DNA of 64,000 bases, taken from contig NZ_JAAKXY010000005.1 of the NCBI RefSeq assembly GCF_011043775.1, forward strand, positions 372,001 to 436,000, in the 5' to 3' direction. The translations under genes were made by a program, and so were the position numbers. The number at the start of each line of letters is the position of its first letter. Positions within the stretch are counted from its first letter, which is position 1. Source of the stretch: Natronolimnobius sp. AArcel1. GTDB taxonomy: Archaea > Halobacteriota > Halobacteria > Halobacteriales > Natrialbaceae. The notes under the pieces are model-generated. The model was not told where the DNA came from. It searched no databases and was given only the letters and a program-made list of their open reading frames with translations. Of this stretch, positions 35,673-43,722 are shown piece by piece.

Positions 35673-36830
35673 TCAGAAATGACTGTGTACTGATGTCGAA
35701 TCGTGTCGAGCCGTGTCGGTCACTTGCTTGTGATACAGCGCGCGAAGGTGTTCAAGAGAGTGCTCAACGGACACCATTTCGCGACGGCGGAGACAGAGAT
35801 TTCGCAATCGCTGTTGCTCGGACTGGACTCGCTCGAGTGCGTCACACAGCGCATCGATATTTCCAGGTGGGTAATGATAGCCGGTTTCACCCTCTAGAAC
35901 GGTGTGTGATAGTGCACCGGCATCAACAGCGACGACTGGCGTTCCGCAGGCGTTTGCCTCGAGGGCAACGAGTCCCTGTGTCTCGATTCTCCCTGGAAAG
36001 ACGAACACGTCGAGTGTAGAATAAAGCGCCGGCAGCAGTTCTCTGTCGAGAAAGCCGGGAAAAATCACGTCACACTCGAGGCGCTGTGCACGTTCTTCGA
36101 GTTCGGGACGTGATGGGCCGTCGCCGGCGATAATGGCTGTGAGGTCCATCGCTGCCGCAGCATCGACGAGTTCATCGAGGTGTTTTTCCGGACTATGGCG
36201 TCCAGAATAGCCAATTACTGTGGTCTCCTCGTTGATTCCGTACTCGGCTCGAAACAGTGCCGGGTCGATCGGACGAAACAACGCCGTATCGATGCCGTTC
36301 GAAACGATTTCGATTGGCGGGCTGGGATCAATTTCAGACCTGAGGCGGCGTCGGGCATCCACAGAAGGGACCGTAATCAGATCGACGGTATCGTAAAATC
36401 GACGCTCATAACGGCGACACGCATCTTCAGCCCACGCAGTAAACGGTGAGTGTGGAACGTACTGCTCGAGTCGGTCGGCAAGCACAGTATGGTAGGAGGC
36501 AACGACTGGGACCGAACACTGTCTGGCAAACCGAACGCCGGCCATCCCGAGCGTGAACGGTGTGTGAACGTGAACGATCTCGGGATCTGAGACGCTGTTG
36601 GGAACCACCGGCGCGCCGAGGCGTTGGCTCCGCTCGGTTGGAATCGGCACACTCGGAATCGGCAGTTCACCGTCTCGAGGCTGGTGAGTTGGCGAGCGAG
36701 GATAAACGACATCCATTCGGCCGTAGCGGTCGGTCCAACGTGAGCGCCAGAGGTCAATCGTGTACGTAACGCCGTTGATGGCGGGAAAGTACGTGTCCGT
36801 GAATGCCGTGACGTGGTCGATCACTGCCAC
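35673..36830 (-). CDS. Glycosyltransferase family 4 protein
   Basis: 385 residues; starts with GTG at 36830 (VAVIDHVTAFTDTYFPAING, with the acceptor-side GG/NG loop). Two Rossmann-like domains: N-terminal part with VHVHTPFTLGMAGVRFARQC, C-terminal part with VIGYSGRHSPEKHLDELVDA and the donor-binding EX7E region VFPGRIETQGLVALEANACGTPVVAVD (key Glu in ETQG and LEA). GT4 enzymes move sugars from nucleotide sugars to lipids or other sugars. Possible targets are membrane glycolipids or cell-surface glycans. No other glycan genes are adjacent; the next upstream gene is a hypothetical protein. Confidence 0.92.
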   Translation of the reverse strand: MAVIDHVTAFTDTYFPAINGVTYTIDLWRSRWTDRYGRMDVVYPRSPTHQPRDGELPIPSVPIPTERSQRLGAPVVPNSVSDPEIVHVHTPFTLGMAGVRFARQCSVPVVASYHTVLADRLEQYVPHSPFTAWAEDACRRYERRFYDTVDLITVPSVDARRRLRSEIDPSPPIEIVSNGIDTALFRPIDPALFRAEYGINEETTVIGYSGRHSPEKHLDELVDAAAAMDLTAIIAGDGPSRPELEERAQRLECDVIFPGFLDRELLPALYSTLDVFVFPGRIETQGLVALEANACGTPVVAVDAGALSHTVLEGETGYHYPPGNIDALCDALERVQSEQQRLRNLCLRRREMVSVEHSLEHLRALYHKQVTDTARHDSTSVHSHF

Positions 36831-36853
36831 GGCCTACCACGTCAGACAGTAAA

Positions 36854-37330
36854 TCAGTATGGCGCCGCATCACGAAATGAGATATCGTGTGCCTGCAGGA
36901 TCGAACGCATCGTGGTGACGCCTCGAGTAGTATTCCATCCCTTTGCTCGGTAATGTTTGATCGGGTGGCGAATCCAGGAGTGTTCCCAGTGGGCGTATGC
37001 CTCAACAGCGCTGTCGCTGGCGCGGAACACTGTCACGTGGAGTTGCTTGGGTGCAAGTGGTGACCGCCGGTGAACCCAACTGCCTGCTGACTGACGGCCA
37101 TCACGATGGCATTTGAGCGCAGCAACTGGTTCCGGGCTGAACCCCATCGATCGAAGATCAGAGCGAAACCGAATGAGTGATCGATCGACAGTGCCGACGT
37201 ACTCCGAGGGATGCATCGTACACTGGACGTAGCCACCGAACTGTGTCGCAACGTTGTGGAGGGGTGGACAGACGCGTCGGCGAAGGGCCGTTATTCGATC
37301 GATTGCAGCGGCGTTTCCTGAGTCGGTCAT
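36854..37330 (-). CDS. Hypothetical protein (158 residues)
   Basis: Starts at the ATG at 37330 (MTDSGNAAAIDRITALRRRV). It is basic and His/Arg-rich compared with neighbours, with no membrane segment. Motif-like parts include RRRVCPPLHNVATQFGGYVQ, LKCHRDGRQSAGSWVHRRSP, LAPKQLHVTVF and EAYAHWEHSWIRHPIKHY. No family recognised. The stop lies 23 bases from the glycosyltransferase start, so it may be cotranscribed with it. Confidence 0.7.
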   Translation of the reverse strand: MTDSGNAAAIDRITALRRRVCPPLHNVATQFGGYVQCTMHPSEYVGTVDRSLIRFRSDLRSMGFSPEPVAALKCHRDGRQSAGSWVHRRSPLAPKQLHVTVFRASDSAVEAYAHWEHSWIRHPIKHYRAKGWNTTRGVTTMRSILQAHDISFRDAAPY

Positions 37331-37552
37331 AGACGATAGCACTTCTAGTGCGTCACTCTACAATATAATATCGAAAATCGCTGAGCCGCGTTGAAAGCCG
37401 TTTAGGTGGTGGGGTGTAGCTGGTGGCGGCTTCCAAATAAGGGCGGACACATACCCGCGTCTTCACCGTCGTTATCTGGTCATATTTCAAGAAAGTCGGC
37501 GGCATGAGAAGAGGTCACGGTTTTATTCTATCGCGTCGTGGAGTGGAAGGTG
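37331..37552. promoter_or_regulatory. Divergent promoter region
   Basis: About 220 bases between the hypothetical gene (minus) and the universal stress protein (plus). TTTTATTC at 37520-37527, about 30 bases before the ATG at 37553, is a likely TATA box, and GGAAGGTG precedes the ATG. Confidence 0.45.
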
Positions 37553-38002
37553 ATGTCCAAACACATTCTCGTCCCCGTCGATGGGTCACCGCTCTCGAGA
37601 CAGGCACTCGAGATTGCCTGCGAAGAGTACGATGATGGGAAAATTACTGCGCTGCACGTGATCGATCCAACTGAACCCGGATACAGCGTCTACGGTGTGG
37701 ATCAAGAGCCCACCACCACACCCCGACAAGGATCTGATAGCTGGTACGAAAACGCACATGCTTACGCAGCGGAGCTATTCGAGGAGTTGTCGGCTGTCGC
37801 AGCAACCGCTGGTGTGTCGCTCGAGACAGTCACGACAGTCGGGCGGCCAGATCGGGACATACTCACGTACACGGCTGACAACGACGTTGACCAGATCATG
37901 CTGGGCAGCCACAGCCGCGATGAGGAGTCCCCGCTCCTACTCGGGACGATCACAGAAGCGGTTGTGTTTCGATCACCAGTTCGGGTATCCGTCATTCGGT
38001 AG
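37553..38002 (+). CDS. Universal stress protein (UspA family)
   Basis: 149 residues from the ATG at 37553 (MSKHILVPVDGSPLSRQALE). Alpha/beta Usp fold with a nucleotide-binding loop near the end, QIMLGSHSRDEESPLLLGTI followed by TEAVVFRSPVRVSVIR. The GSxxR and G spacing resembles the ATP-binding Usp motif but is less canonical than in the two copies at 38.9-39.8 kb. Usp proteins help cells survive stress; specific partner unknown. Confidence 0.92.
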   Translation: MSKHILVPVDGSPLSRQALEIACEEYDDGKITALHVIDPTEPGYSVYGVDQEPTTTPRQGSDSWYENAHAYAAELFEELSAVAATAGVSLETVTTVGRPDRDILTYTADNDVDQIMLGSHSRDEESPLLLGTITEAVVFRSPVRVSVIR

Positions 38003-38106
38003 CTATCGAGATGTAGCGACGAGTGGGTTCGATCAGTAGTGAATCGACGAAAACGCGCACATGGAAGGTGTCTGTTTAGGGAGGTCTCTAACAGACAGGA
38101 ATAGCA

Positions 38107-38586
38107 ATGAACGCTGTGCATGGATTATCTCGTCGGCAGATGCTCAATCTTGGGAAAGGTGTAGTACTGCTGACGCTCGTTGCGGGCTGTGCAGATGAAG
38201 GCCCGGCAGAGCAAGATGATGGAGAAGAGACGGACGACACCGAACCAGATGGTGCACTCGAGCCCGATACACGAATCCTCTTTGACGCACAGACACCGGG
38301 CTGGGTCGGCATCGAACCCGACACAATCGCTGACGAAGAAAATCCCACAATCACGCTGCAAGCAGGTGAACAGTACGAAATCGGCTGGTTCGAAGGTGAT
38401 GGCGCAACGCACAATATCGAACTCGTCGACGAAGACGACGAGGTTGTCGACGACTACCAGACCGACGATGCGGAAGAAGGTGGAGACGACCAACTCATCC
38501 ACTTCGACGCGACCGACGAAATCGCCCAGTACGTCTGTCGCCCACACGAGACCACGATGCGCGGCGATATCCAACTCGAGGATTGA
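38107..38586 (+). CDS. Halocyanin-like cupredoxin lipoprotein
   Basis: 159 residues. Tat signal (LSRRQMLNLG) and lipobox VAGC with Cys28, then an acidic linker (about 30-55), then one plastocyanin-type domain. The copper ligands are present: His102 (ATHNIEL), Cys144, His147 and Met151 (YVCRPHETTMRG), in the usual type 1 spacing. The protein is thus a membrane-anchored blue copper electron carrier facing outward. It may pass electrons to or from the cytochrome c pathway encoded at 43.7-54 kb (inference). A stem-loop lies just after the stop. Confidence 0.92.
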   Translation: MNAVHGLSRRQMLNLGKGVVLLTLVAGCADEGPAEQDDGEETDDTEPDGALEPDTRILFDAQTPGWVGIEPDTIADEENPTITLQAGEQYEIGWFEGDGATHNIELVDEDDEVVDDYQTDDAEEGGDDQLIHFDATDEIAQYVCRPHETTMRGDIQLED

Positions 38587-38592
38587 CAAACT

Positions 38593-38612
38593 CCACATGA
38601 CTAAAGTCGTGG
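38593..38612 (+). repeat. Stem-loop after halocyanin, resembles an IS200/IS605-type end or terminator
   Basis: CCAC-AT-GAC TAAA GTC-GTGG with a two-base bulge, followed by GGCTTTCTCC and an AT-rich stretch. The stem-plus-CTTTCTCC arrangement is familiar from IS200/IS605-type right ends, but it could simply end the halocyanin transcript. Confidence 0.4.
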
Positions 38613-38686
38613 GCTTTCTCCTCAATATTCTGTAAGCCTAAGAGTCGAATATGCAGCGATGCGCGCTCGTCAGAACTGCCGCCCGG

Positions 38687-38830
38687 TCACTGGTTGCCCC
38701 CTGTAGAGACGATTTCGACAAACTGCGTGTTCTCACAGACAGCACACTCAGCTGGTGTTTGGTATCGTGCATACACCAGATCGCAGGCGCTGCAGGCATA
38801 CAACGGTCGTTGTTCGCGCTCACCCGACAT
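38687..38830 (-). CDS. 47-residue zinc-ribbon protein
   Basis: ATG at 38830, TGA at 38687-38689. The peptide MSGEREQRPLYACSACDLVY continues with two CxxC knuckles in all: Cys13-x2-Cys16 and Cys29-x2-Cys32 (ECAVCENTQFVEIV). This is a rubredoxin-like or zinc-finger micro-protein, a type common in haloarchaea. Its frame is supported by the regular cysteine spacing; overlapping frames on both strands show no such pattern. Function unknown; zinc binding is expected. Confidence 0.75.
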   Translation of the reverse strand: MSGEREQRPLYACSACDLVYARYQTPAECAVCENTQFVEIVSTGGNQ

Positions 38831-38918
38831 GCTGTCGCCTATGAATCGCGCGCAGAAAGCACCTTTCCCGGCAACCTCCGATAAACTTGCCGATGCCCCG
38901 TTCGACTGTCAAACCGGG

Positions 38919-39344
38919 CTAGCGGACGACAACGACCGGCACAGGGGCACGTCGAACGACAGCTTCAGCAATGCTTCCAAGAAGAATTCGAGAAATTCCG
39001 TCTCGACCGTGGCTACCCATGACAATCGTATCGTACGCTCCCTCGTCGGCGTAGGCAATGATCTCGTTGTGGGCTTCGCCGATGACAAGGTCTGTCTCGA
39101 GGTCGTGGTCTACGGCCTCAGCGAGTGCCAATGCATCCTCGAGAATCGTTTCGCCGTTTTCCGTGGCTCTTCCGATTGCTGGCGTGATCGTCTCGTCACT
39201 CCCAAATGCGGCCCAGTATCCCTCAGGAACTGTAACGACGTACAGTGCCGTCACTGTCGCCGAGGGAAACGTTTCGAAACTGTACTCGAGTGCCTCTTGC
39301 GCTTGTGGTGAGCCGTCGAACGGCACAAGAATCTGGTTGGCCAT
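38919..39344 (-). CDS. Universal stress protein (UspA family)
   Basis: 141 residues. Canonical ending IVMGSHGRDGISRILLGSIA plus EAVVRRAPVPVVVVR, with the ATP-binding GxxGx9GS pattern. Very similar to the next Usp (39400-39825): both begin MAxxxLVP(F/Y)D and share the C-terminal 25 residues almost exactly, so they arose by tandem duplication. The gap between them is 55 bases, and both read leftward. Confidence 0.95.
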   Translation of the reverse strand: MANQILVPFDGSPQAQEALEYSFETFPSATVTALYVVTVPEGYWAAFGSDETITPAIGRATENGETILEDALALAEAVDHDLETDLVIGEAHNEIIAYADEGAYDTIVMGSHGRDGISRILLGSIAEAVVRRAPVPVVVVR

Positions 39345-39399
39345 ATTGTGTCATATGATGTCAGGAGACATAATGGTATCTCGGCAGACACCGTATCCG

Positions 39400-39825
39400 T
39401 CATCGAACGACAACGACTGGCACAGGGGCACGGCGAACAACAGCTTCAGCAACACTCCCGAGAACGACTCGAGAGAGTCCTGTCCGCCCGTGGCTCCCGA
39501 GAACGATCACGTCATACGGTTTGTCCGTTGCCAGCGCCACGATACGGCGATCTGGTTTTCCAGTTTCGATCTGTGTCTCGACCTTCCGGCCGTAGGCCCC
39601 AGCCACATCGGTTGCGTCCTCAAGGATATCTGCTGCGTACGAACGCGCTCGATCCGTGATCGGAAGTTGAAGTTCCGGCCCCGCAAGCAGCGTCAGATGT
39701 CGCTCCGGAATCTCAATTACGTAGAGCGCCGTAATCGATGCGTCTGGAAACCGCTCGAGAGCGAACTCGAGAGCGTCGTCTGCAAGCGGCGAGCTATCGT
39801 ATGGAACGAGGACACGGTCGGCCAT
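39400..39825 (-). CDS. Universal stress protein (UspA family)
   Basis: 141 residues, paralogue of the neighbouring Usp. The C-terminus IVLGSHGRTGLSRVVLGSVA with EAVVRRAPVPVVVVR gives the ATP-binding motif. It starts MADRVLVPYDSSPLADDALE. Likely the first gene of a two-gene unit with the Usp at 38919-39344. Confidence 0.95.
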   Translation of the reverse strand: MADRVLVPYDSSPLADDALEFALERFPDASITALYVIEIPERHLTLLAGPELQLPITDRARSYAADILEDATDVAGAYGRKVETQIETGKPDRRIVALATDKPYDVIVLGSHGRTGLSRVVLGSVAEAVVRRAPVPVVVVR

Positions 39826-40312
39826 ATCGGTACTACAACGAAATGGCAGATAATGGTTGTAACCGAACGCACTGACGTACTGTTTGTACGGACAATCGAC
39901 TACTAAATCGGTATATAGATGATGTATCTTTTGAATGATATAGAAAGGAAGACTACCTTTATTCGATCACTGTCGGGTATCGAAGAGACAGCACGATCTG
40001 GGATCTGTTCAACATAATTGCGAGAGTTTGTTTTCGACCGCGATTTAGAGCGTTAATGTGCATATTTTAATTCTCTATAGAAACATTTTCGACTTTATTG
40101 TTTCAATTTTATTCAGAGCCGGTTACTAGGTAGTATCCATATTCCGATCCGTAAGTAACACTCGGTCCTGAGTTCAAACGGCTATGCGCGTTGATTTCGG
40201 TTGTACAGGTACCGCTGATGGGCTGTGTGAATCGGTTGCTGAATGAGACAAAATCAACCCATGTTTATGCGAGCTATCCGACTATAGCCACAGTATAACA
40301 GATTCCGAACAC
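39826..40312. other. Intergenic, no gene seen
   Basis: About 490 bases, AT-rich in the middle (40040-40120). It holds the promoter of the Usp pair at its left end. No long frame with haloarchaeal composition is present. Confidence 0.5.
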
Positions 40313-40735
40313 CTACACATGACCAAATCGCTGTCCGGTGATCTCTACTGGCTCGAGTCGATAGAATTCCATCGACAACTCCCGAAGCGGTTTTTCCGGG
40401 TGGATATCGAATGTTGGCATCGTTGCATTTTCAGCAACCGCTTTTGCCGCATGTGGGTGTTTGTCGGGTGGGACCTCTTCAAGAGGGCCACGGGCAACGA
40501 CGCTTTCTGATGGGGTTTCGGTAAACACTGTGACGGTAGCGATTTCAGTTGTATCGATGAATCGCATTTTCTTACTATCGTCAGCAGCGACAAACTGGAA
40601 GTAGAGATAGTCACCGTCATAGCCCACTGAGTGTGGAAGCGCGTATGTTTCTGTTCCGTTCGTCAACGACAAGATACCAGTTCCGGTGTCTGATAGAATA
40701 GTGTCTATTGTAGTCCGACTCAGTCGCTCAACCAT
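40313..40735 (-). CDS. Pyridoxamine 5'-phosphate oxidase-like split-barrel protein
   Basis: 140 residues (MVERLSRTTIDTILSDTGTG). Split-barrel pattern: GTGILSLTNGTETYALPHSV, YLYFQFVAADDSKKMRFIDT, TVFTETPSESVVARGPLEEV. Shares layout with 34473-34916, including the ending where a short acidic helix is followed by LExVxIxGQ-type residues. FMN or F420 binding is expected. Its start faces the 84-base element at 40861. Confidence 0.87.
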   Translation of the reverse strand: MVERLSRTTIDTILSDTGTGILSLTNGTETYALPHSVGYDGDYLYFQFVAADDSKKMRFIDTTEIATVTVFTETPSESVVARGPLEEVPPDKHPHAAKAVAENATMPTFDIHPEKPLRELSMEFYRLEPVEITGQRFGHV

Positions 40736-40860
40736 ACCCGCTGATTTATATTGCGGGTGTATATATGTGTGGAGAATACGTATTGGAACGCTTGAGACTC
40801 GAATTTAGATCGTTCTAAATCGAAACATACACCAGAGTCACCAAATCGTCCCATACAAAA

Positions 40861-40944
40861 TATAGTAACAACTGAAACTGTTTACACACCAATCGCATGA
40901 CGGCTATGCGATTGGGTGTGCACTGACTGTCAATGGCTACTATA
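40861..40944 (-). repeat. 84-base palindromic element, copy A (inverted, loop flipped)
   Basis: Begins TATAGTAACAACTGAAAC and ends GTCAATGGCTACTATA. The centre is a hairpin with arms CCAATCGCAT and ATGCGATTGG around the seven-base loop GACGGCT. Flanks match the reverse complement of copy B almost base for base, whereas the loop reads in the same direction as in copy B. The element lies about 100 bases upstream of a membrane-protein gene. Confidence 0.85.
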
Positions 40945-41047
40945 GATGATGGCCTCATCCGTGTATGCGGCGTCCGTGGTTACCTACCGCTCACAAATTG
41001 AACCGGTCAATCGAGACATACATTGTCGTGGACGTGAAAACTAACCT

Positions 41048-41473
41048 ATGGTCGTCTCCCAGCAGTTGCTCGTTCGAACAATTCATGTGCTGGCTGCGGC
41101 CGGATTGTTCGGTGGCTCGAGTGCTCTCTGGGCCGTGTTCTGGGCACAACACGGAGCCACTGTTCGACTGCTAATCCGATTCGAAGTTGCGTTCTGGATT
41201 CTGCTGTCAGGACTCGTCTTCACGGGGCTTGGAAACCTGGGTTGGTTTGGAGTTCCACACGCAGAAACAACAGCTGGGACACTCCTAGTGGCCAAGTTTC
41301 TCATCGTGCTCTGTCTGGTGTTTGGCTCCATTGTTCGCTCGTTCTGTGTCGTTCGACTCTCGAGGGCAACTGTGACGGAAACGAATGCGTCGGTTCTGCG
41401 GTGGTGCTATGCACTAACAGGAATCACAGCAGGCGTACTAATCGTTCTTGCGGGGGTGCTTGTCCATGGATAA
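41048..41473 (+). CDS. Four-helix membrane protein, hypothetical
   Basis: 141 residues (MVVSQQLLVRTIHVLAAAGL). Four hydrophobic segments: about 8-30, 42-62 (VAFWILLSGLVFTGLGNLGW), 76-97 and 115-138. It has some CopD-like layout with an N-terminal H (TIHVLAAAG), but no certain copper or heme ligands. The stop overlaps the start of the next gene by eight bases, so they form an operon. The gene follows copy A of the 84-base element. Confidence 0.75.
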   Translation: MVVSQQLLVRTIHVLAAAGLFGGSSALWAVFWAQHGATVRLLIRFEVAFWILLSGLVFTGLGNLGWFGVPHAETTAGTLLVAKFLIVLCLVFGSIVRSFCVVRLSRATVTETNASVLRWCYALTGITAGVLIVLAGVLVHG

Positions 41474-41921
41474 GCTTCTGGAGGTGCTTACCGTCGCGAC
41501 GAGTTCCCTATTGATTGCCGTCCTCGCAGTCGTTCTCGTCGCACCGTTCAACCCCGAAATTGCGATAGCGATCAGTGGGCTCGAGACATCGATTGCGCTG
41601 ATTTGCTATGGCTATCTCTGGCTTTTAACACTTGTCGCTGCGAGTCAGGGAACGCTACTTGATGTCCCGAACGGACAGTACCGACAACTGGTCACCGATT
41701 CAGCGGTAGTCGGGGCCGGTGTTACCATCGTCTTCGTAACTGTTCTCTTGATCGTCGAATTTGTGGTCCCAGATCCCATACTGTTTGATCCGGCGTCAAT
41801 CTCCGTGCTGTGGCTTGTCACTGTGAGTACTATCGCTGGAGGGATTGCTGGGATCGGATTCGGAACGCTGTATCTCTGCTGTGATCGACTTGCAGCGAGT
41901 CTCGTTCCACGCGTTGACTGA
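41466..41921 (+). CDS. Four-helix membrane protein, hypothetical
   Basis: 151 residues from the ATG at 41466 (MDKLLEVLTVATSSLLIAVL). Four membrane segments (about 10-30, 38-60, 75-100 and 112-137). Overlaps the previous gene. No recognisable family motif. The two proteins may form a membrane complex; no direct evidence. Confidence 0.75.
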   Translation: MDKLLEVLTVATSSLLIAVLAVVLVAPFNPEIAIAISGLETSIALICYGYLWLLTLVAASQGTLLDVPNGQYRQLVTDSAVVGAGVTIVFVTVLLIVEFVVPDPILFDPASISVLWLVTVSTIAGGIAGIGFGTLYLCCDRLAASLVPRVD

Positions 41922-42113
41922 GAGGCGAACGCAGAGCGCTCAACGAGGCTACTCCAGCAGTCAAACACTCGAGGAGACATAGACTACGTCAGTCGGCACC
42001 GAAGCGTTCAGACACCGTCCGTCGGGTGCCGGAAACTCGATACAATAAACAGTATCACTACCTGTTGAGAATTGCCCCCGATACTTTTGAGCAGGGCCTC
42101 GAAGAAGCTAGGT

Positions 42114-42719
42114 ATGGATCGACGTTCTATAACTGGGAGACGTCAGTTTCTGGCAGCGACAAGCGTTGGCGCTGCTGGGCTTGCTGGCTGTGCCGACCTG
42201 GGTGGGTCGAGCGACGACTCAGAAAACCCGCTTGCGGATTCACAATCACCAGAGCCAACTGGAGAGGGTGTACGGACGGTCTCGATAATCGTACAGCCGA
42301 ACCCGACTGCGCTTCAAGAGGCCCAAACTGAGGTCGTCTCGAGGCTCGAGGATGGCGACCTCGACCAAGAAGAGGCAGAAGCAGAACTTGCAGACCAAGA
42401 ACAGGAGTTGATCGAGGCGGCAATTGCGGATGCTATCGCCAGAGTTGATGAAGTCGGCGCCGTCCATACTGATACCGTCGATGTCGAAGGAACGTTGCTC
42501 GTCGAGGGCGAAGCCGATGATTTGCTGGATTTGCTCGGGCAGCCCTCGATCAGTGCAATCCTCTCAGAAGAGCGCTTCGAGCAGGCCCAACAGCGCGCTG
42601 GTGCTGAAGCAGATGCCGATAGTGGTGCGCTTCCAGAACAGGAAGAGCCTACAGACGGAAACGAATCAACCGTACCGGCACCGAACGAAAGCAACACTTC
42701 CAGTACCGACGCAGAGTAA
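42114..42719 (+). CDS. Tat lipoprotein, haloarchaeal, unknown function
   Basis: 201 residues from the ATG at 42114. Tat signal TGRRQFLAAT and lipobox LAGC (Cys about 26), Ser/Asp-rich linker, then a helical core (ALQEAQTEVVSRLEDGDLDQ, EEAEAELADQEQELIEAAIA) and a beta-containing part (VGAVHTDTVDVEGTLLVEGE, DLLDLLGQPSISAILSEERF). It ends in a polar, acidic tail. It resembles haloarchaeal lipoproteins of unknown role. Confidence 0.75.
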   Translation: MDRRSITGRRQFLAATSVGAAGLAGCADLGGSSDDSENPLADSQSPEPTGEGVRTVSIIVQPNPTALQEAQTEVVSRLEDGDLDQEEAEAELADQEQELIEAAIADAIARVDEVGAVHTDTVDVEGTLLVEGEADDLLDLLGQPSISAILSEERFEQAQQRAGAEADADSGALPEQEEPTDGNESTVPAPNESNTSSTDAE

Positions 42720-42772
42720 CGGTTTGTATTGGGTGCAAGAATAAAACCTCGCCTTTCAGAGCGGGAAGGCTG

Positions 42773-43531
42773 TCACCCTTCGAGGGCGGCTTCAGCTGCA
42801 TCCGGAGCGGAAATGGATGGAGTGTCGTCGAACGCTCCAAATATTGTTTGTGTTGTCACGAGCGCTGAGCCATCTCCCTGTGTGACTTCCATTCGAAGGT
42901 CAGTACCACGTAATTCGTCCCTTTCGGTGTCGATATACACGTAGTAGACTAACTGTTCAACACCAGTCTGGACGTGTTGTTGCTCTTGGCTCTCGAGTCC
43001 AGCAAGCGTCGCGTACTGATCGTCGCTCACATTTACTTCGTACATTGTCGTTTCGGTTCCATCGATCGATTCCGTTCTGATTTGTTCGAGATCAGCATCC
43101 TCGAGAGTGCCAACAGCAGTCTCGAGTTGATCGAGTTGTTCCCAGTCGCTCTCGTTGTCGAACGATGTTGTGTCCCAGTTGTCGTCTTCGTTTGTATACT
43201 GTACTCCATCATCGATGTACTGTTCTGTGGTCTCAGTCTGTGGACCGTCTCCAACGTCTGTTTCAGTTGTACTGAGCAGCTGGGCCGAATGGGAGGTTCG
43301 ATCGACTGTTGCCTCGAGAGTTGTGTTCTCAGTGACTGTTGGTGCCTGTAGTGTTCGTGTTGTTTCCATCGTATAGGAGTCAACGTCGTCTGCGTGCGAT
43401 ATCAGGGCATCCTGTTCAATGTCGCTTTCTGTGTCCTCGAAACCAGGGACAAGACCGGAACAGCCGGCAACGAGTGTGACGAGTGTGATGAGGATACTGA
43501 GGGCGAGTACCTGTCGAGTCGGGCGAGACAC
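42773..43531 (-). CDS. Haloarchaeal lipoprotein with LolA-like fold (DUF7537-type)
   Basis: About 252 residues from a GTG at 43531 (VSRPTRQVLALSILITLVTL), with lipobox VAGC about 24 residues in. Upstream in-frame ATG at 43648 would add a non-signal 39-residue stretch; a TATA-like TTTAAC near 43560 favours the GTG. The mature part has repeated pattern strands (SYTMETTRTLQAPTVTENTT, YIDDGVQYTNEDDNWDTTSF, TTMYEVNVSDDQYATLAGLE) seen in LolA/LppX-like lipoproteins. Family number recalled, not checked. Confidence 0.8.
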   Translation of the reverse strand: MSRPTRQVLALSILITLVTLVAGCSGLVPGFEDTESDIEQDALISHADDVDSYTMETTRTLQAPTVTENTTLEATVDRTSHSAQLLSTTETDVGDGPQTETTEQYIDDGVQYTNEDDNWDTTSFDNESDWEQLDQLETAVGTLEDADLEQIRTESIDGTETTMYEVNVSDDQYATLAGLESQEQQHVQTGVEQLVYYVYIDTERDELRGTDLRMEVTQGDGSALVTTQTIFGAFDDTPSISAPDAAEAALEG

Positions 43532-43689
43532 GGATGTGAGATAGTTCGAGAGGGAGCCTGTTAAAGTGTTGCTGTCGTTCCCACCGAGGAGAATGAATAT
43601 GTATCCGTGTTTTATTATTTGGACTGGATAATGCTTCACAGCCTTCAATAGTACAGGTTTTGATCCTAAGTGTGTACGATTACCCCAAC

Positions 43690-43697
43690 GTTTATAC
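43690..43697 (+). promoter_or_regulatory. TATA box of the di-heme peroxidase gene
   Basis: GTTTATAC-type box in CCAACGTTTATACCCTGAAC, about 30 bases before the ATG at 43723; consistent with a leaderless or near-leaderless transcript. Confidence 0.6.
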
Positions 43698-43722
43698 CCT
43701 GAACGGAGGAAGCGCTGAGTGT

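Noticed and set aside
38638-38823. 61-codon minus-strand frame overlapping the zinc ribbon
   Set aside because: A different frame of the same strand gives regular CxxC/CxxC spacing and a clean 47-residue protein, so this one is taken as a shadow.
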